A stretch of 64,000 nt of DNA from Streptomyces sp. NBC_01335 (GTDB lineage: Bacteria > Actinomycetota > Actinomycetes > Streptomycetales > Streptomycetaceae), in contig NZ_CP108370.1 in NCBI RefSeq assembly GCF_035953295.1, positions 4,617,001 through 4,681,000 on the forward strand. Direction: 5' to 3'. Positions 33,255-40,685 of the stretch are shown here, in pieces. A program made the translations under genes and the position numbers. A model generated the notes under the pieces. It was not told the origin of the DNA. It did no database searches and saw only the letters and a list, made by a program, of their open reading frames with translations. Position 1 is the first letter of the stretch. Each line of letters opens with the position of its first letter.

Positions 33255-33415
33255 GGGAGTGTCTGACAATTCCCGCCGGGCGGTCGGCGCCCGGCACGGC
33301 ACCTCGCGGTGTTGTCGGACCGCCCGCGTACATCCAGTACGCGGGCGGTCCTCCGCCTTGCGAGGCACCGCACCGGACACCGCCCGCTGATCCGACGCGA
33401 ATTGTCAGACACGGC
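33255..33415. mobile_element. 161-bp MITE with 3-bp target duplication
   Basis: The ends are inverted repeats: GGGAGTGTCTGACAATTC at 33255 and the complement of GAATTGTCAGACACGGC ending at 33415. CTA occurs immediately outside both ends (33252-33254 and 33416-33418), a 3-bp target duplication typical of the IS5 superfamily. It has no coding capacity. The right CTA also forms the left flank of the neighbouring IS. Confidence 0.85.
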
Positions 33416-33475
33416 CTAGGGAGTGTCTTCAAACGATCTTGCCAAGATGGCGCGGTAGCTGCGCATGATGCCTTG

Positions 33476-33781
33476 GTGGAACATCTTTCTGTCGACGTGC
33501 GCGCTTCGCTCCGGCTCTTCGCTTTCTACTTGGCGAACGGCACCCTCGACCTGGACTTGCTCGATGGGTTCGACTATCGCTCGACCGTTTTCCACTCCGG
33601 TTCTTCCTTGGAACAGGTCTTCGCGATCTATAGCAATGTGCTACAAATCGACGCCGATGGCATGGTGCTGAATGACGGGGATGCGCAGTACCGGGTCGCG
33701 CAGTGGGTCCGAGCGTGCTGCGACCCGAGCTATCGGGCCGAGCCGCCCTTCGAGGGCTGGGAGACGGAGCTCCACCTCTGA
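33476..33781 (+). CDS. Passenger protein of the IS (DUF7677-like small protein)
   Basis: About 101 residues (GTG 33476; TTG 33473 also possible). It is acidic, with VEHLSVDVRASLRLFAFYLANG at the start and EQVFAIYSNVLQIDADGMVLNDGDAQYRVAQWVRACCDPSY in the middle. I recall this as a conserved Streptomyces family (DUF7677), but the assignment is from memory. It lies inside the inverted repeats of the IS and opposite to the transposase, so it would move with the element. Codon use is less GC-biased than neighbours, fitting transfer. Confidence 0.65.
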   Translation: MEHLSVDVRASLRLFAFYLANGTLDLDLLDGFDYRSTVFHSGSSLEQVFAIYSNVLQIDADGMVLNDGDAQYRVAQWVRACCDPSYRAEPPFEGWETELHL

Positions 33782-33806
33782 TGACCCGCCGTTCACCGTC
33801 GGAACA

Positions 33807-34654
33807 TCATGCCCACATCAGGAGCGAGGCGAGAGTGACGGCTGCCTGGAAGGACTCCGCGGTCTTTTCGTAACGAGTAGCGATGCCGCGCCACTGCTTC
33901 AGCCGATTGAAGCAGCGTTCCACCACGTTGCGCTGCCTGTAGCGCTGCTTGTCGAAGGCCGGTGGGCGCCCGCCGCGGCTGCCGCGTCGGAGCCGGTTCC
34001 GGACCTGGTCGGCCCGCTCGGGGATGGTGTGACCGATGCTGCGTCGTCGCAGCCAGGTACGGATGGTCCGGGAACTGTAGCCCTTGTCGGCCAGCACGTG
34101 GGAGGGCCGTACTCGGGGCCGTCCAGGGCCGACGCGAGGCACTCGTATCGCTTCCATCACCGCAGCGAACTGGGTGCAGTCATTGGTGTTGCCGCCCGTG
34201 AGCGTGAAAGCGGGTGGACGGCCGGCACCGTCACAGGCCAGATGTATTTTGCTGGTCAGGCCACCTCGGGAACGTCCAAGTGCTGGGCTGCGGAGCCCCC
34301 TTTTCGTGCCCCGGTGGCGTGCTGGTGGGCGCGGACGACGGTGGAATCGACCGACACGAGCCAGTTGACGTCCCCGGCCGCATCCACCCTGGCCTGGGCG
34401 GCCTGCAGCATCCGCTCGAACGTTCCGTCCAGAGCCCACCGCCGGAACCGGGTGTGCAGTGTGGCCCACGGACCGTACCGTTCGGGCACATCCCGCCAGG
34501 CCGCCCCCACCCGGAACTTCCACACGATCCCGTTAAGCACCATGCGATCGTCCAGCCGCTTCCTGCCCCGCAACGACCTGGGCAGCAGCGGCCGGACGAA
34601 CTCCCACTCAGCATCCGACAGTTCATGGCGACGTATCACTCGGACATGATCCAC
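33807..34654 (-). CDS. IS5-family transposase expressed through a -1 frameshift
   Basis: ORF A (34654 to about 34256) gives the N-terminal part (RRHELSDAEWEFVRPLLP, then SVDSTVVRAHQH with the first catalytic Asp). ORF B continues in the -1 frame to 33807, with LGRSRGGLTSKIHLACDG, VLADKGYSS (second Asp) and NVVERCFNRLKQWRGIATRYEKTA (the Y-R-E-K signature with the Glu). The frames overlap at A-AAA-GGG-GG (complement of 34296-34304), a classic slippery string. Neither ORF alone has the whole DDE site. The full product would be about 280 residues. It looks intact and potentially active. Confidence 0.9.
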
Positions 34655-34712
34655 TACTCAGGCCATTTGAAGACACGGCCTGAGGCCGTCGCGCGCCCCA
34701 AAGGGGCCGTAC

Positions 34713-35633
34713 CTACCGCAGCCCGTCCGCGCCCGTCTCCGTCGCGTCCGCCTGCCGGGACCCGGTGCGGCGCGCGTGGTCCGTCTCGGCGGTCAGGCTC
34801 GACAGCAGGCTCAGCGCCGCCTCGGAGGGGGAGCCCTCGGGGGCGGTGTAGAGCAGCATCCGGTGGCCGGTGTTGTCGGCGAGGTGGAGGTTCTCGAAGT
34901 CCAGGGTCATCGCGCCCACCACCGGGTGGTGCAGCGCCTTCGTCCCGACGGTGCAGTCCCGCACCGGGTGCTTCGACCAGAGGCCGGCGAAGTCGGGGCT
35001 CTGCAGCATGAGCGAGCCGATGAGTTCGGCGAGCGCGCTGTCCTGGGGGTTGCGGCCCGCGACAAGGCGCATCGCGGCCAGGGCCACCCGCGCCTCCTTG
35101 GTCCACTCCGTGTACAGCTCGCGGGTGTGCGGGTCGAGGAAGAGCATCCGGGTGAGGTTGGGGCGGTCCGCCGGGCTGTCCGGGCTCGTCACGTCCAGAT
35201 GGCCGGCGAGCAGGGCGTGGCCGAGTGCGTTCCAGGCGAGTACGTCGTTGCGCCCGTCCAGCACCACGGCCGGTACCTGCGGCATCGAGTCGATCAGCCG
35301 CCGGGTGGTGGCGCGTACGAACTCCGGGCGGTGCGGCGCGGCCCGCTTCGCCTTCGGCGGGCGGGCGAGGTCACGCAGATGGGCGTGCTCGTCGGGGGTG
35401 AGGCGCAGGGCGCGGGCGAGGGAGTCGAGGACGCTGTCCGAGGCGTTGGAGCTCTGCCCCTGCTCCAGATGCGTGTAGTACGTGATGCTCACCCCGGCCA
35501 GCAGGGCGAGTTCCTCGCGCCGCAGCCCCGGGACCCGCCTGCGGGTGCCGTGACTCGGCAGGCCGACGTCCTCCGGCTGGAGCCGCGCGCGGCGGTTGCG
35601 GAGGAAGTCGCCCAGAGCCGTGGGAGTGTCCAT
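34713..35633 (-). CDS. XRE-family regulator with MmyB-like ligand-binding domain
   Basis: 306 residues from ATG 35633. The N-terminal helix-turn-helix reads RRVPGLRREELALLAGVSITYYTHLEQGQ. The C-terminal MmyB-type domain (LDGRNDVLAWNALGHALL...VGTKALHHPVVGAMTLDFENLHLADNTGHRMLLYTAPEGSPSE) binds small or fatty-acid-like ligands in the family. It is divergent from the MFS gene at 35806, which it probably represses. An inverted repeat at 35719-35738 is a candidate site. The open frame beyond 35633 runs over the MFS gene and is not real. The IS inserted 34 bp beyond its stop. Confidence 0.92.
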   Translation of the reverse strand: MDTPTALGDFLRNRRARLQPEDVGLPSHGTRRRVPGLRREELALLAGVSITYYTHLEQGQSSNASDSVLDSLARALRLTPDEHAHLRDLARPPKAKRAAPHRPEFVRATTRRLIDSMPQVPAVVLDGRNDVLAWNALGHALLAGHLDVTSPDSPADRPNLTRMLFLDPHTRELYTEWTKEARVALAAMRLVAGRNPQDSALAELIGSLMLQSPDFAGLWSKHPVRDCTVGTKALHHPVVGAMTLDFENLHLADNTGHRMLLYTAPEGSPSEAALSLLSSLTAETDHARRTGSRQADATETGADGLR

Positions 35634-35718
35634 GCGTCCCAGTGTGCCCGCCCGCCGGCCTCGGCGGGGCCCCGAAGGTGGCCCTGCCGGTGATACCTTC
35701 CGCGACGCCAGCAAGTCC

Positions 35719-35738
35719 AGGGAGCTGGGTAACTCCCT
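35719..35738. promoter_or_regulatory. Inverted repeat between divergent XRE and MFS genes
   Basis: AGGGAG (35719-35724) and CTCCCT (35733-35738) around an 8-bp spacer lie in the shared 172-bp control region. It is a candidate operator for the adjacent regulator. Confidence 0.45.
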
Positions 35739-35805
35739 TGCGCAGGGCCAGAGTCGCTCTCCAGAAGGACCACTCACGGTGGTCCGCGACGGAGGGATGC
35801 GCGTG

Positions 35806-37224
35806 ATGGCCGTAACCGAGGGTGTACGGGCTGGGGAGGGGCCGGTCCGTCTGGACGGGCGGCTCCGCCTCGTCCTGGTGGTACTGCTGGTGGCCCAGTT
35901 CATGCTGGCGGTCGACTTCTCGATCCTCAACGTGGCGTTGCCGGTGATCGGCGACGGGTTGGGCTTCTCACTGTCGGGCCTCCAGTGGATCGCGACCTCG
36001 TTCGCACTGGCCGCGGCCGGGTTCACGCTGCTGTTCGGGCGGGTCGCGGACCTCTTCGGCCGGCGGCGGCTGTTCCTGGTGGGCCTGGCCGTGCTGGGGC
36101 TCTCGTCCCTGGTGGGCGGACTGGCCCAGAGCCCCGAAATGCTCATCGTGGCCCGGGTGTTCCAGGGCCTCGCGACCGCCGCCGTGACACCGGCGGGTCT
36201 CTCGCTGCTCACGACCTCGTTCCCCGAGGGGCCGCTGCGGCAGAAGGCGCTGGGGCTGAACGGCGCGCTGATGTCGGCGGGGTTCACGACGGGCGCGATC
36301 CTGGGCGGAGTTCTGACCGATCTCCTCTCCTGGCGCTGGTCGTTCTTCATCAACGTGCCGGTGGCGATCGCGGTGTTGGCGATCGCCCCCGCGGTGATCA
36401 AGGAGTCGCGGCCGGCGGTCCGCCCGAAGCTGGACGTGCCCGGCGCGGTCTCGGTGACGCTGGGGCTGCTGGCGCTGGTGTTCGGGCTGACGCAGGCCGG
36501 TGAGCACGGCTGGGGTTCGGGTGCGGCGCTCGGCTGGCTGGCCTCGGGCGTGGTGCTGCTGCTGGTCTTCTACGCGGTGGAGTCCAGGGCGTCGAGCCCG
36601 CTGGTGCCGGTGTCGGTGCTGAAGAGGCGGACGGTGGCCTGGGGGAACGTGGCGGGCGTGATCGCGTTCCTCACGGAGACGAGCCTGGTCTTCCTGATGA
36701 CGCTCTACCTCCAGGAGGTCCTCGGGTTCTCGCCGCTGACCGCCGGCCTGTCGTTCGGCGTGCTGGGAGTCGGCACGGTGGTGGGCGGCTCGATCGCGCC
36801 CCGGGTGATCGGCGCGACCTCCACCCGCTCGACGCTGCTGATCGGCGGAGTCCTCCAGGCGGTGGCCACCCTGTCCCTGGTCGGACTGGGCGAGACCAGC
36901 GGATCGATGGGGCTGCTGCTGGCGGCGACCTTCGCCGGCGGGGTGGGGAACATGCTGGTGATCGTCGGGTTCATGGTCACGGCCACCACCGGCCTCGCCG
37001 ACCACGAGCAGGGCATGGCGACCGGTCTGGCCACGATGACCCAGCAGATCGGCATCACGATGGGCACCCCGATCATGTCGGCCATCGCCGCGGCGAACAC
37101 GGACATCCACGACGGGATCACCACCGCGGTGATCGTGAACACGGCGGTGGTGGTCCTCGGGATCCTCACCTCCTTCCTCTTCCTGCGGAGCCGGAAGCCC
37201 GCAGGGGAAGTCCGGTTCAACTGA
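35806..37224 (+). CDS. MFS drug exporter, DHA2 (14-helix) family
   Basis: 472 residues. Signature segments are QFMLAVDFSILNVALPVIGDGLG (helix 1 motif D1), LLFGRVADLFGRRRLF (motif A) and the usual run of about 14 hydrophobic segments. GGAGGG at 35791-35796 suits ATG 35806 or GTG 35803; ATG 35797 directly abuts it and is less likely. Such proteins expel cationic dyes, antibiotics or the cell's own metabolites using the proton gradient. Control by the divergent MmyB-type regulator is expected. Confidence 0.9.
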   Translation: MAVTEGVRAGEGPVRLDGRLRLVLVVLLVAQFMLAVDFSILNVALPVIGDGLGFSLSGLQWIATSFALAAAGFTLLFGRVADLFGRRRLFLVGLAVLGLSSLVGGLAQSPEMLIVARVFQGLATAAVTPAGLSLLTTSFPEGPLRQKALGLNGALMSAGFTTGAILGGVLTDLLSWRWSFFINVPVAIAVLAIAPAVIKESRPAVRPKLDVPGAVSVTLGLLALVFGLTQAGEHGWGSGAALGWLASGVVLLLVFYAVESRASSPLVPVSVLKRRTVAWGNVAGVIAFLTETSLVFLMTLYLQEVLGFSPLTAGLSFGVLGVGTVVGGSIAPRVIGATSTRSTLLIGGVLQAVATLSLVGLGETSGSMGLLLAATFAGGVGNMLVIVGFMVTATTGLADHEQGMATGLATMTQQIGITMGTPIMSAIAAANTDIHDGITTAVIVNTAVVVLGILTSFLFLRSRKPAGEVRFN

Positions 37225-37307
37225 ACCGGGCGCGACGACCGGCCGAGACAGCCGCCTTGTGGCGCACCGACGACCCGGCGGGCCCCACTCCCCGCCCGTA
37301 CCGCCCG

Positions 37308-38237
37308 CTACGGCAGGACTTCGTGCCCGGGGCCGCCGTGCTCGTGCGCGGGGCCGCCGGGTCCGTGCCCGGGGCCGCTGGGTCCGTGCCCGGGGCCGCC
37401 GTGCTCGTGCGCGGGGCCGCCGGGCTCGTTCGCGAGGGTGGCGAGGAGCCTCAGCTTCTCGTCGCTCTCGCTGTCCTTGTCGGGGTAGTAGACGACGAGG
37501 ATGACGTCGTCGACGGGGAGTTTGTCGCGGTGGAGCCGGAGGTCACCGACCAGGGGGTGGTGGACGGTGGTGGTGCCCCCGTCGAGGACGCGGACGTCGT
37601 GGCGGGCCCACAGGGTGCGGAACCGCCGGCTGGAGAGTGCGAGTTCTCCGACGAGTTCGACGAACCGGGGGTTGTCGGTGTCGTCCCCGATGGTGGTGCG
37701 CAGGGTGGCGACGAAGTCGGCGGTGGCCCTCGTCCAGTCCTGGTGGAACGCCCGCTCCTCGGGATCGAGGAGCAGCGAGAGCAGCCGGTTGTGGCCGGGC
37801 CGCAAGCGCGGGGAGAGGGCGACGGCCATGGGGTTGGAGGCCAGCACGTCGAAGGCGCGCCCCTCCACGAACGCGGGGACCGTGAGGTGCGCGAGGAGCT
37901 GGTGCACCCGCGCCGGTACGTGCTCCGGGCGCTTGCGGCGCGGCGCCCTGGGGCGGGCGGCCGAGAGCCCGAGCAGGTACGTCCGCTCGACGTCGTCGAG
38001 CCTCAGGACACGCGCGAGGGAGGCGAGGACCTGCGGCGAGGGATTCGTGTCGCGGCCCCGTTCCAGGCGCAGGTAGTAGTCGGGGCTGATCCCCGCGAGC
38101 AGGGCGACCTCCTCGCGGCGCAGACCGGGCACCCGGCGGTTGCCGCCGGGCGGGATGCCCGCCAGCTCGGGGGAGACCAGCTCACGCCGGGCACGGAGGT
38201 AGCTGCCGAGCTGATTGCCGGATTCCTCGTCCTTCAT
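37308..38237 (-). CDS. XRE-family regulator with MmyB-like domain and His/Gly/Pro-rich tail
   Basis: 309 residues from ATG 38237. HTH: RRVPGLRREEVALLAGISPDYYLRLERGRDTNPSPQV. The MmyB-like domain is recognisable (VEGRAFDVLASNPMAVALSPRLRPG, DGGTTTVHHPLVGDLRLHRDKLPVDD). Unlike its relative at 34713, it ends in five seven-residue repeats of the type EHGGPGH/GPGGPAH, coded by 21-bp repeats. It is divergent from the SDR gene at 38436, the probable target, a common arrangement for this family in Streptomyces. The tail could bind metal. Confidence 0.92.
   Translation of the reverse strand: MKDEESGNQLGSYLRARRELVSPELAGIPPGGNRRVPGLRREEVALLAGISPDYYLRLERGRDTNPSPQVLASLARVLRLDDVERTYLLGLSAARPRAPRRKRPEHVPARVHQLLAHLTVPAFVEGRAFDVLASNPMAVALSPRLRPGHNRLLSLLLDPEERAFHQDWTRATADFVATLRTTIGDDTDNPRFVELVGELALSSRRFRTLWARHDVRVLDGGTTTVHHPLVGDLRLHRDKLPVDDVILVVYYPDKDSESDEKLRLLATLANEPGGPAHEHGGPGHGPSGPGHGPGGPAHEHGGPGHEVLP
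37323..37427. repeat. Five tandem 21-bp coding repeats
   Basis: Each unit starts GTGCCCGGGGCCGC or GTGCGCGGGGCCGC (37323, 37344, 37365, 37386, 37407) and encodes, on the minus strand, one His-ending heptapeptide of the regulator's tail. Confidence 0.95.
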
Positions 38238-38435
38238 GGGGCCACCGTAATCCGGGACGCCCGTCTCTGAGGGGGCCCTGGCAGGACCAGGGAGGACGGG
38301 GGTACTGCCCCGCCCGGCGGATGGCGCGGAGAGTTGCGGCAGCACTGTCCACCAGGACAGGGATCGCTGCTGAACGGCCCCGCGGGCGCTCTGCCCCTTC
38401 CGGCCCCGCGGGTGCCCCAACCGAAGGAAGACCTC

Positions 38436-39191
38436 GTGGATCTCTCCCAGCGCACCGTTCTCGTCGTCGGCGGAACGTCCGGCATCGGCCGGGAACTGGC
38501 CCGGCGGTTCGCCGCGGCGGGCAGCACCGTGGCCGTCGGCGGCCGCAGCGCCGAGGCGCTCGCCGAACTCTCCGACGAAGGCTTCGGCACCTTCGCCGTC
38601 GACGTCACCGACGGTGACTCCGTCGCCGCCGCCCGTGACGCCGTGCTCGCTCGCTACCCCGAGCTGGACACCGTGGTGACCATGTCGGGCGTCATGGTCC
38701 TGGAGGACCTGCGCGACCCCGCGCACTTCGAGGCGGCGCGGACGACGATCGACACCAACCTGGTCGGCACCATCCGGGTGATCGACGCCTTCACCCCGCA
38801 TCTGGTCGGGCGGGGCGCCGGCACCTTCGTCACCGTCACCTCCGGCATCGCCTTCCTGCCGTTCCCGCCGATGCCCAGCTACGCCGCCTCGAAGGCCGCG
38901 GTGCACGCCTACTCCGAGGCGCTGCGCGCCCAGCTGGACGGCACCGGCGTCGGTGTCGTCGAACTCGTCCCCCCGGCCGTCGCCACGGCGGGACAGGAGA
39001 AGGTGAACCCGCAGGCGCTGCCGCTCGACGCCTTCGCCACCGAGGTCATGGGGCTGCTCGCGCAGGACCCCACCCCCGACGAGATCCTGGTCGAGCGGGT
39101 CCTCACGCACCGCTGGGCCGAGCGCGACGGTACGTACGACGACCTCGTCGCGAAGCGCTCCCAGGCCCTCTCGATGCTCCCCGGCCGCTGA
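38436..39191 (+). CDS. Short-chain dehydrogenase/reductase (DltE-like)
   Basis: 251 residues from GTG 38436 with GAAGGAAG 5-6 nt upstream. The cofactor motif GGTSGIGRELA is near residue 12, the catalytic Ser in TVTSGIAFLPF, and Tyr/Lys in PSYAASKAAVHAYSE. The layout (short acidic segments after beta2, NLVGTIRV) fits the classical SDR type with broad NAD(P)H-dependent ketone or alcohol substrates. Probably controlled by the divergent XRE regulator. A more distant in-frame start exists at 38334 but lacks a ribosome site. Confidence 0.9.
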   Translation: MDLSQRTVLVVGGTSGIGRELARRFAAAGSTVAVGGRSAEALAELSDEGFGTFAVDVTDGDSVAAARDAVLARYPELDTVVTMSGVMVLEDLRDPAHFEAARTTIDTNLVGTIRVIDAFTPHLVGRGAGTFVTVTSGIAFLPFPPMPSYAASKAAVHAYSEALRAQLDGTGVGVVELVPPAVATAGQEKVNPQALPLDAFATEVMGLLAQDPTPDEILVERVLTHRWAERDGTYDDLVAKRSQALSMLPGR

Positions 39192-39220
39192 TCCGACGCG
39201 CATGGCCAGGCACGGCCCAA
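39190..39220. repeat. Dispersed 30-bp repeat, copy 3 (after the SDR stop)
   Basis: TGATCCGACGCG followed by a CAGGCACGGCCCA tail resembles the MITE right end (33389-33419). The first 12 bases are identical and the rest partly so. It may be a solo terminus of a decayed MITE. Confidence 0.5.
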
Positions 39221-39237
39221 GTCCGTGTCGTGCCTGG
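39206..39237. terminator. Hairpin between convergent SDR and DinB genes
   Basis: CCAGGCACG (39206-39214) pairs with CGTGCCTGG (39229-39237) across a 14-nt loop, in the 85-bp convergent gap. Confidence 0.55.
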
Positions 39238-39276
39238 TGCGTCCTGGCCGGTTCGCGGCGTCCGGCACGGCAGGTC

Positions 39277-39792
39277 TCAGGCGCCGGTCCGCCCGTCGAC
39301 GAGCTCACGCACGACGTCGAGGTGGCCGTTGTGGCGGGACGTCTCCTCGATGACGTGGAGGATCACCCACCGGAGGTCGACGTGGCGGCCGTCGCTGAGG
39401 GAACGCTCGGCCGTCGAGTCCAGCTCGTGGTCCGAGACCAGGCGACGGTAGCGGGCGCTCTGCTCCTCGTAGTCGGCGAGAAGCCGGGGCAACGGGATGT
39501 CGACCGCTGTCCGCATCTCGGGGTCGGGATCGTCGTCGGTCGCCTCCGCGAGCGGCCCCGCGAGCTCCTCGCCCAGAAACACCACCTGGAACCAGTAGTA
39601 CTCGACCCAACGCAGATGGCTGATCAGGCCGCACAGCGTCATCAGCGGTGAGGCCGGGAGCGGGGCCTTGCGGGCGTCCGCGGCGGACACGCCCTCACAC
39701 TTGGCTCGCGCGGTGTCACGGGCGTAGTCCAGGAAGGTGGCCAGCTGCGTGCGCTCGTCCCACGCGGGAGGTGTGTCGGTTCGTCGATTCAT
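39277..39792 (-). CDS. DinB/DUF664-fold protein
   Basis: 171 residues. The helical-bundle pattern of the actinobacterial DUF664/DinB group is clear: FLDYARDTARAKCEGVSAADARKAPLPASPLMTLCGLISHLRWVEYYWF and ILHVIEETSRHNGHLDVVRELVDG, where H60-like and HNGH histidines can bind a metal. The family includes mycothiol-dependent transferases and maleylpyruvate isomerase relatives. The present substrate is unknown. ATG 39792; convergent with the SDR gene. Confidence 0.88.
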   Translation of the reverse strand: MNRRTDTPPAWDERTQLATFLDYARDTARAKCEGVSAADARKAPLPASPLMTLCGLISHLRWVEYYWFQVVFLGEELAGPLAEATDDDPDPEMRTAVDIPLPRLLADYEEQSARYRRLVSDHELDSTAERSLSDGRHVDLRWVILHVIEETSRHNGHLDVVRELVDGRTGA

Positions 39793-39933
39793 CGCGAGGA
39801 GTCTCCCGCGGCAGGGAACGGGTGTCGACCCGATTTCGGCGTGACGGACCCGGGTACGGCCTCCTCGACGAGGCGCTCCGTTCCACGGACAAGGGCATCG
39901 TTCTGCGCCGAACGACCTCCCGGGCGCGATCCG

Positions 39934-40590
39934 TCAGCCCGCCGCGATGCCCGGGACGCTCACCAGCAGCACGGTCAGGGAGGCGAGCGCCGCCGAGACG
40001 GCCTCGCCCACCGCTCCGGACGCGCCGGTCCTGGCGGCCAGTTCGCCCATGCGCTCCTTCACCTCGGCGGGGTCGGCGTCCGGCAGGGCGCGGGCGTGCA
40101 GGCCCGCGTGGTGGAGGAGCGTGATCAGCTCCGCCGTCTCCGGTCCGGCCGGCGCCCCGTCGAGCACCACCCCGGCAAGCTCGCGCCGCAGGGCCTGAGG
40201 CACCGAGGCGTCGGTGACCGGGTAGCGGTAGGAGCCGAAGGCGCCGAGCAGCTTGCGGCCCTCCCGACGGACCACGCCCTTGGCCTGGAGCCCGTCGTAC
40301 GCGGCGGTGACCGCCTGGTCGCGCACGGCCAGCAGCCAGGCCTGCGGCCGGGCCTCGGGGTGTTCGCGCACCTGGGCCGCCACGGCGGCGGCGAGCGGCT
40401 CCCGAGGGGCCGGCCGGTCGGCGGCGACGAGCCTGCCGCCCTCGGCCACCACCCCACCGCAGCGTACGAGTTGGAGCAGTGGGGCCGCCGCGACAGCGGC
40501 GCCGACCCGCAGCGCGTCGTGCGGTGCGCCGTCCAGCTGGTCCAGCCCGAGCAGCGCGATCCGCTCGCCGACCGTCAGTCCCGTGTCCAT
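39934..40590 (-). CDS. GPP34-family (GOLPH3-like) protein
   Basis: 218 residues. The GPP34 fold is recognised from MDTGLTVGERIALLGLDQ at the start, PQAWLLAVRDQAVTAAYDGLQAKGVVRREGRKLLG in the middle and a hydrophobic C-terminal hairpin (ALASLTVLLVSVPGIA). The eukaryotic relatives bind phosphatidylinositol-4-phosphate at Golgi membranes. In Streptomyces the family is multi-copy and of unknown function, sometimes beside conservon or nanocompartment-like genes. It is followed 95 bp downstream, across a gap, by a GT2 gene on the same strand upstream of it. Confidence 0.85.
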   Translation of the reverse strand: MDTGLTVGERIALLGLDQLDGAPHDALRVGAAVAAAPLLQLVRCGGVVAEGGRLVAADRPAPREPLAAAVAAQVREHPEARPQAWLLAVRDQAVTAAYDGLQAKGVVRREGRKLLGAFGSYRYPVTDASVPQALRRELAGVVLDGAPAGPETAELITLLHHAGLHARALPDADPAEVKERMGELAARTGASGAVGEAVSAALASLTVLLVSVPGIAAG

Positions 40591-40685
40591 CGGATCCCTC
40601 TTCCCTCGTCGCCCGCGACGTGTCCGCGCCGCGCCCCCGACTTTCCCTCATCACGCCCCGCGCGTGCGCCCGGTTCCCCCACGTG

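Larger units (their letters stand above)
33419..34679. mobile_element. IS5-family insertion sequence, about 1.26 kb, with passenger gene
   Basis: The terminal inverted repeats share GTGTCTTCAAA: the left end GGGAGTGTCTTCAAACG starts at 33419 and the right end is its near complement ending at 34679. The left flank is CTA and the right flank CTG, so the duplication is imperfect or has mutated. It contains a frameshifted DDE transposase (minus) and an unrelated plus-strand gene between the transposase end and the left terminus. GC is lower than in the chromosome around it. Confidence 0.85.
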
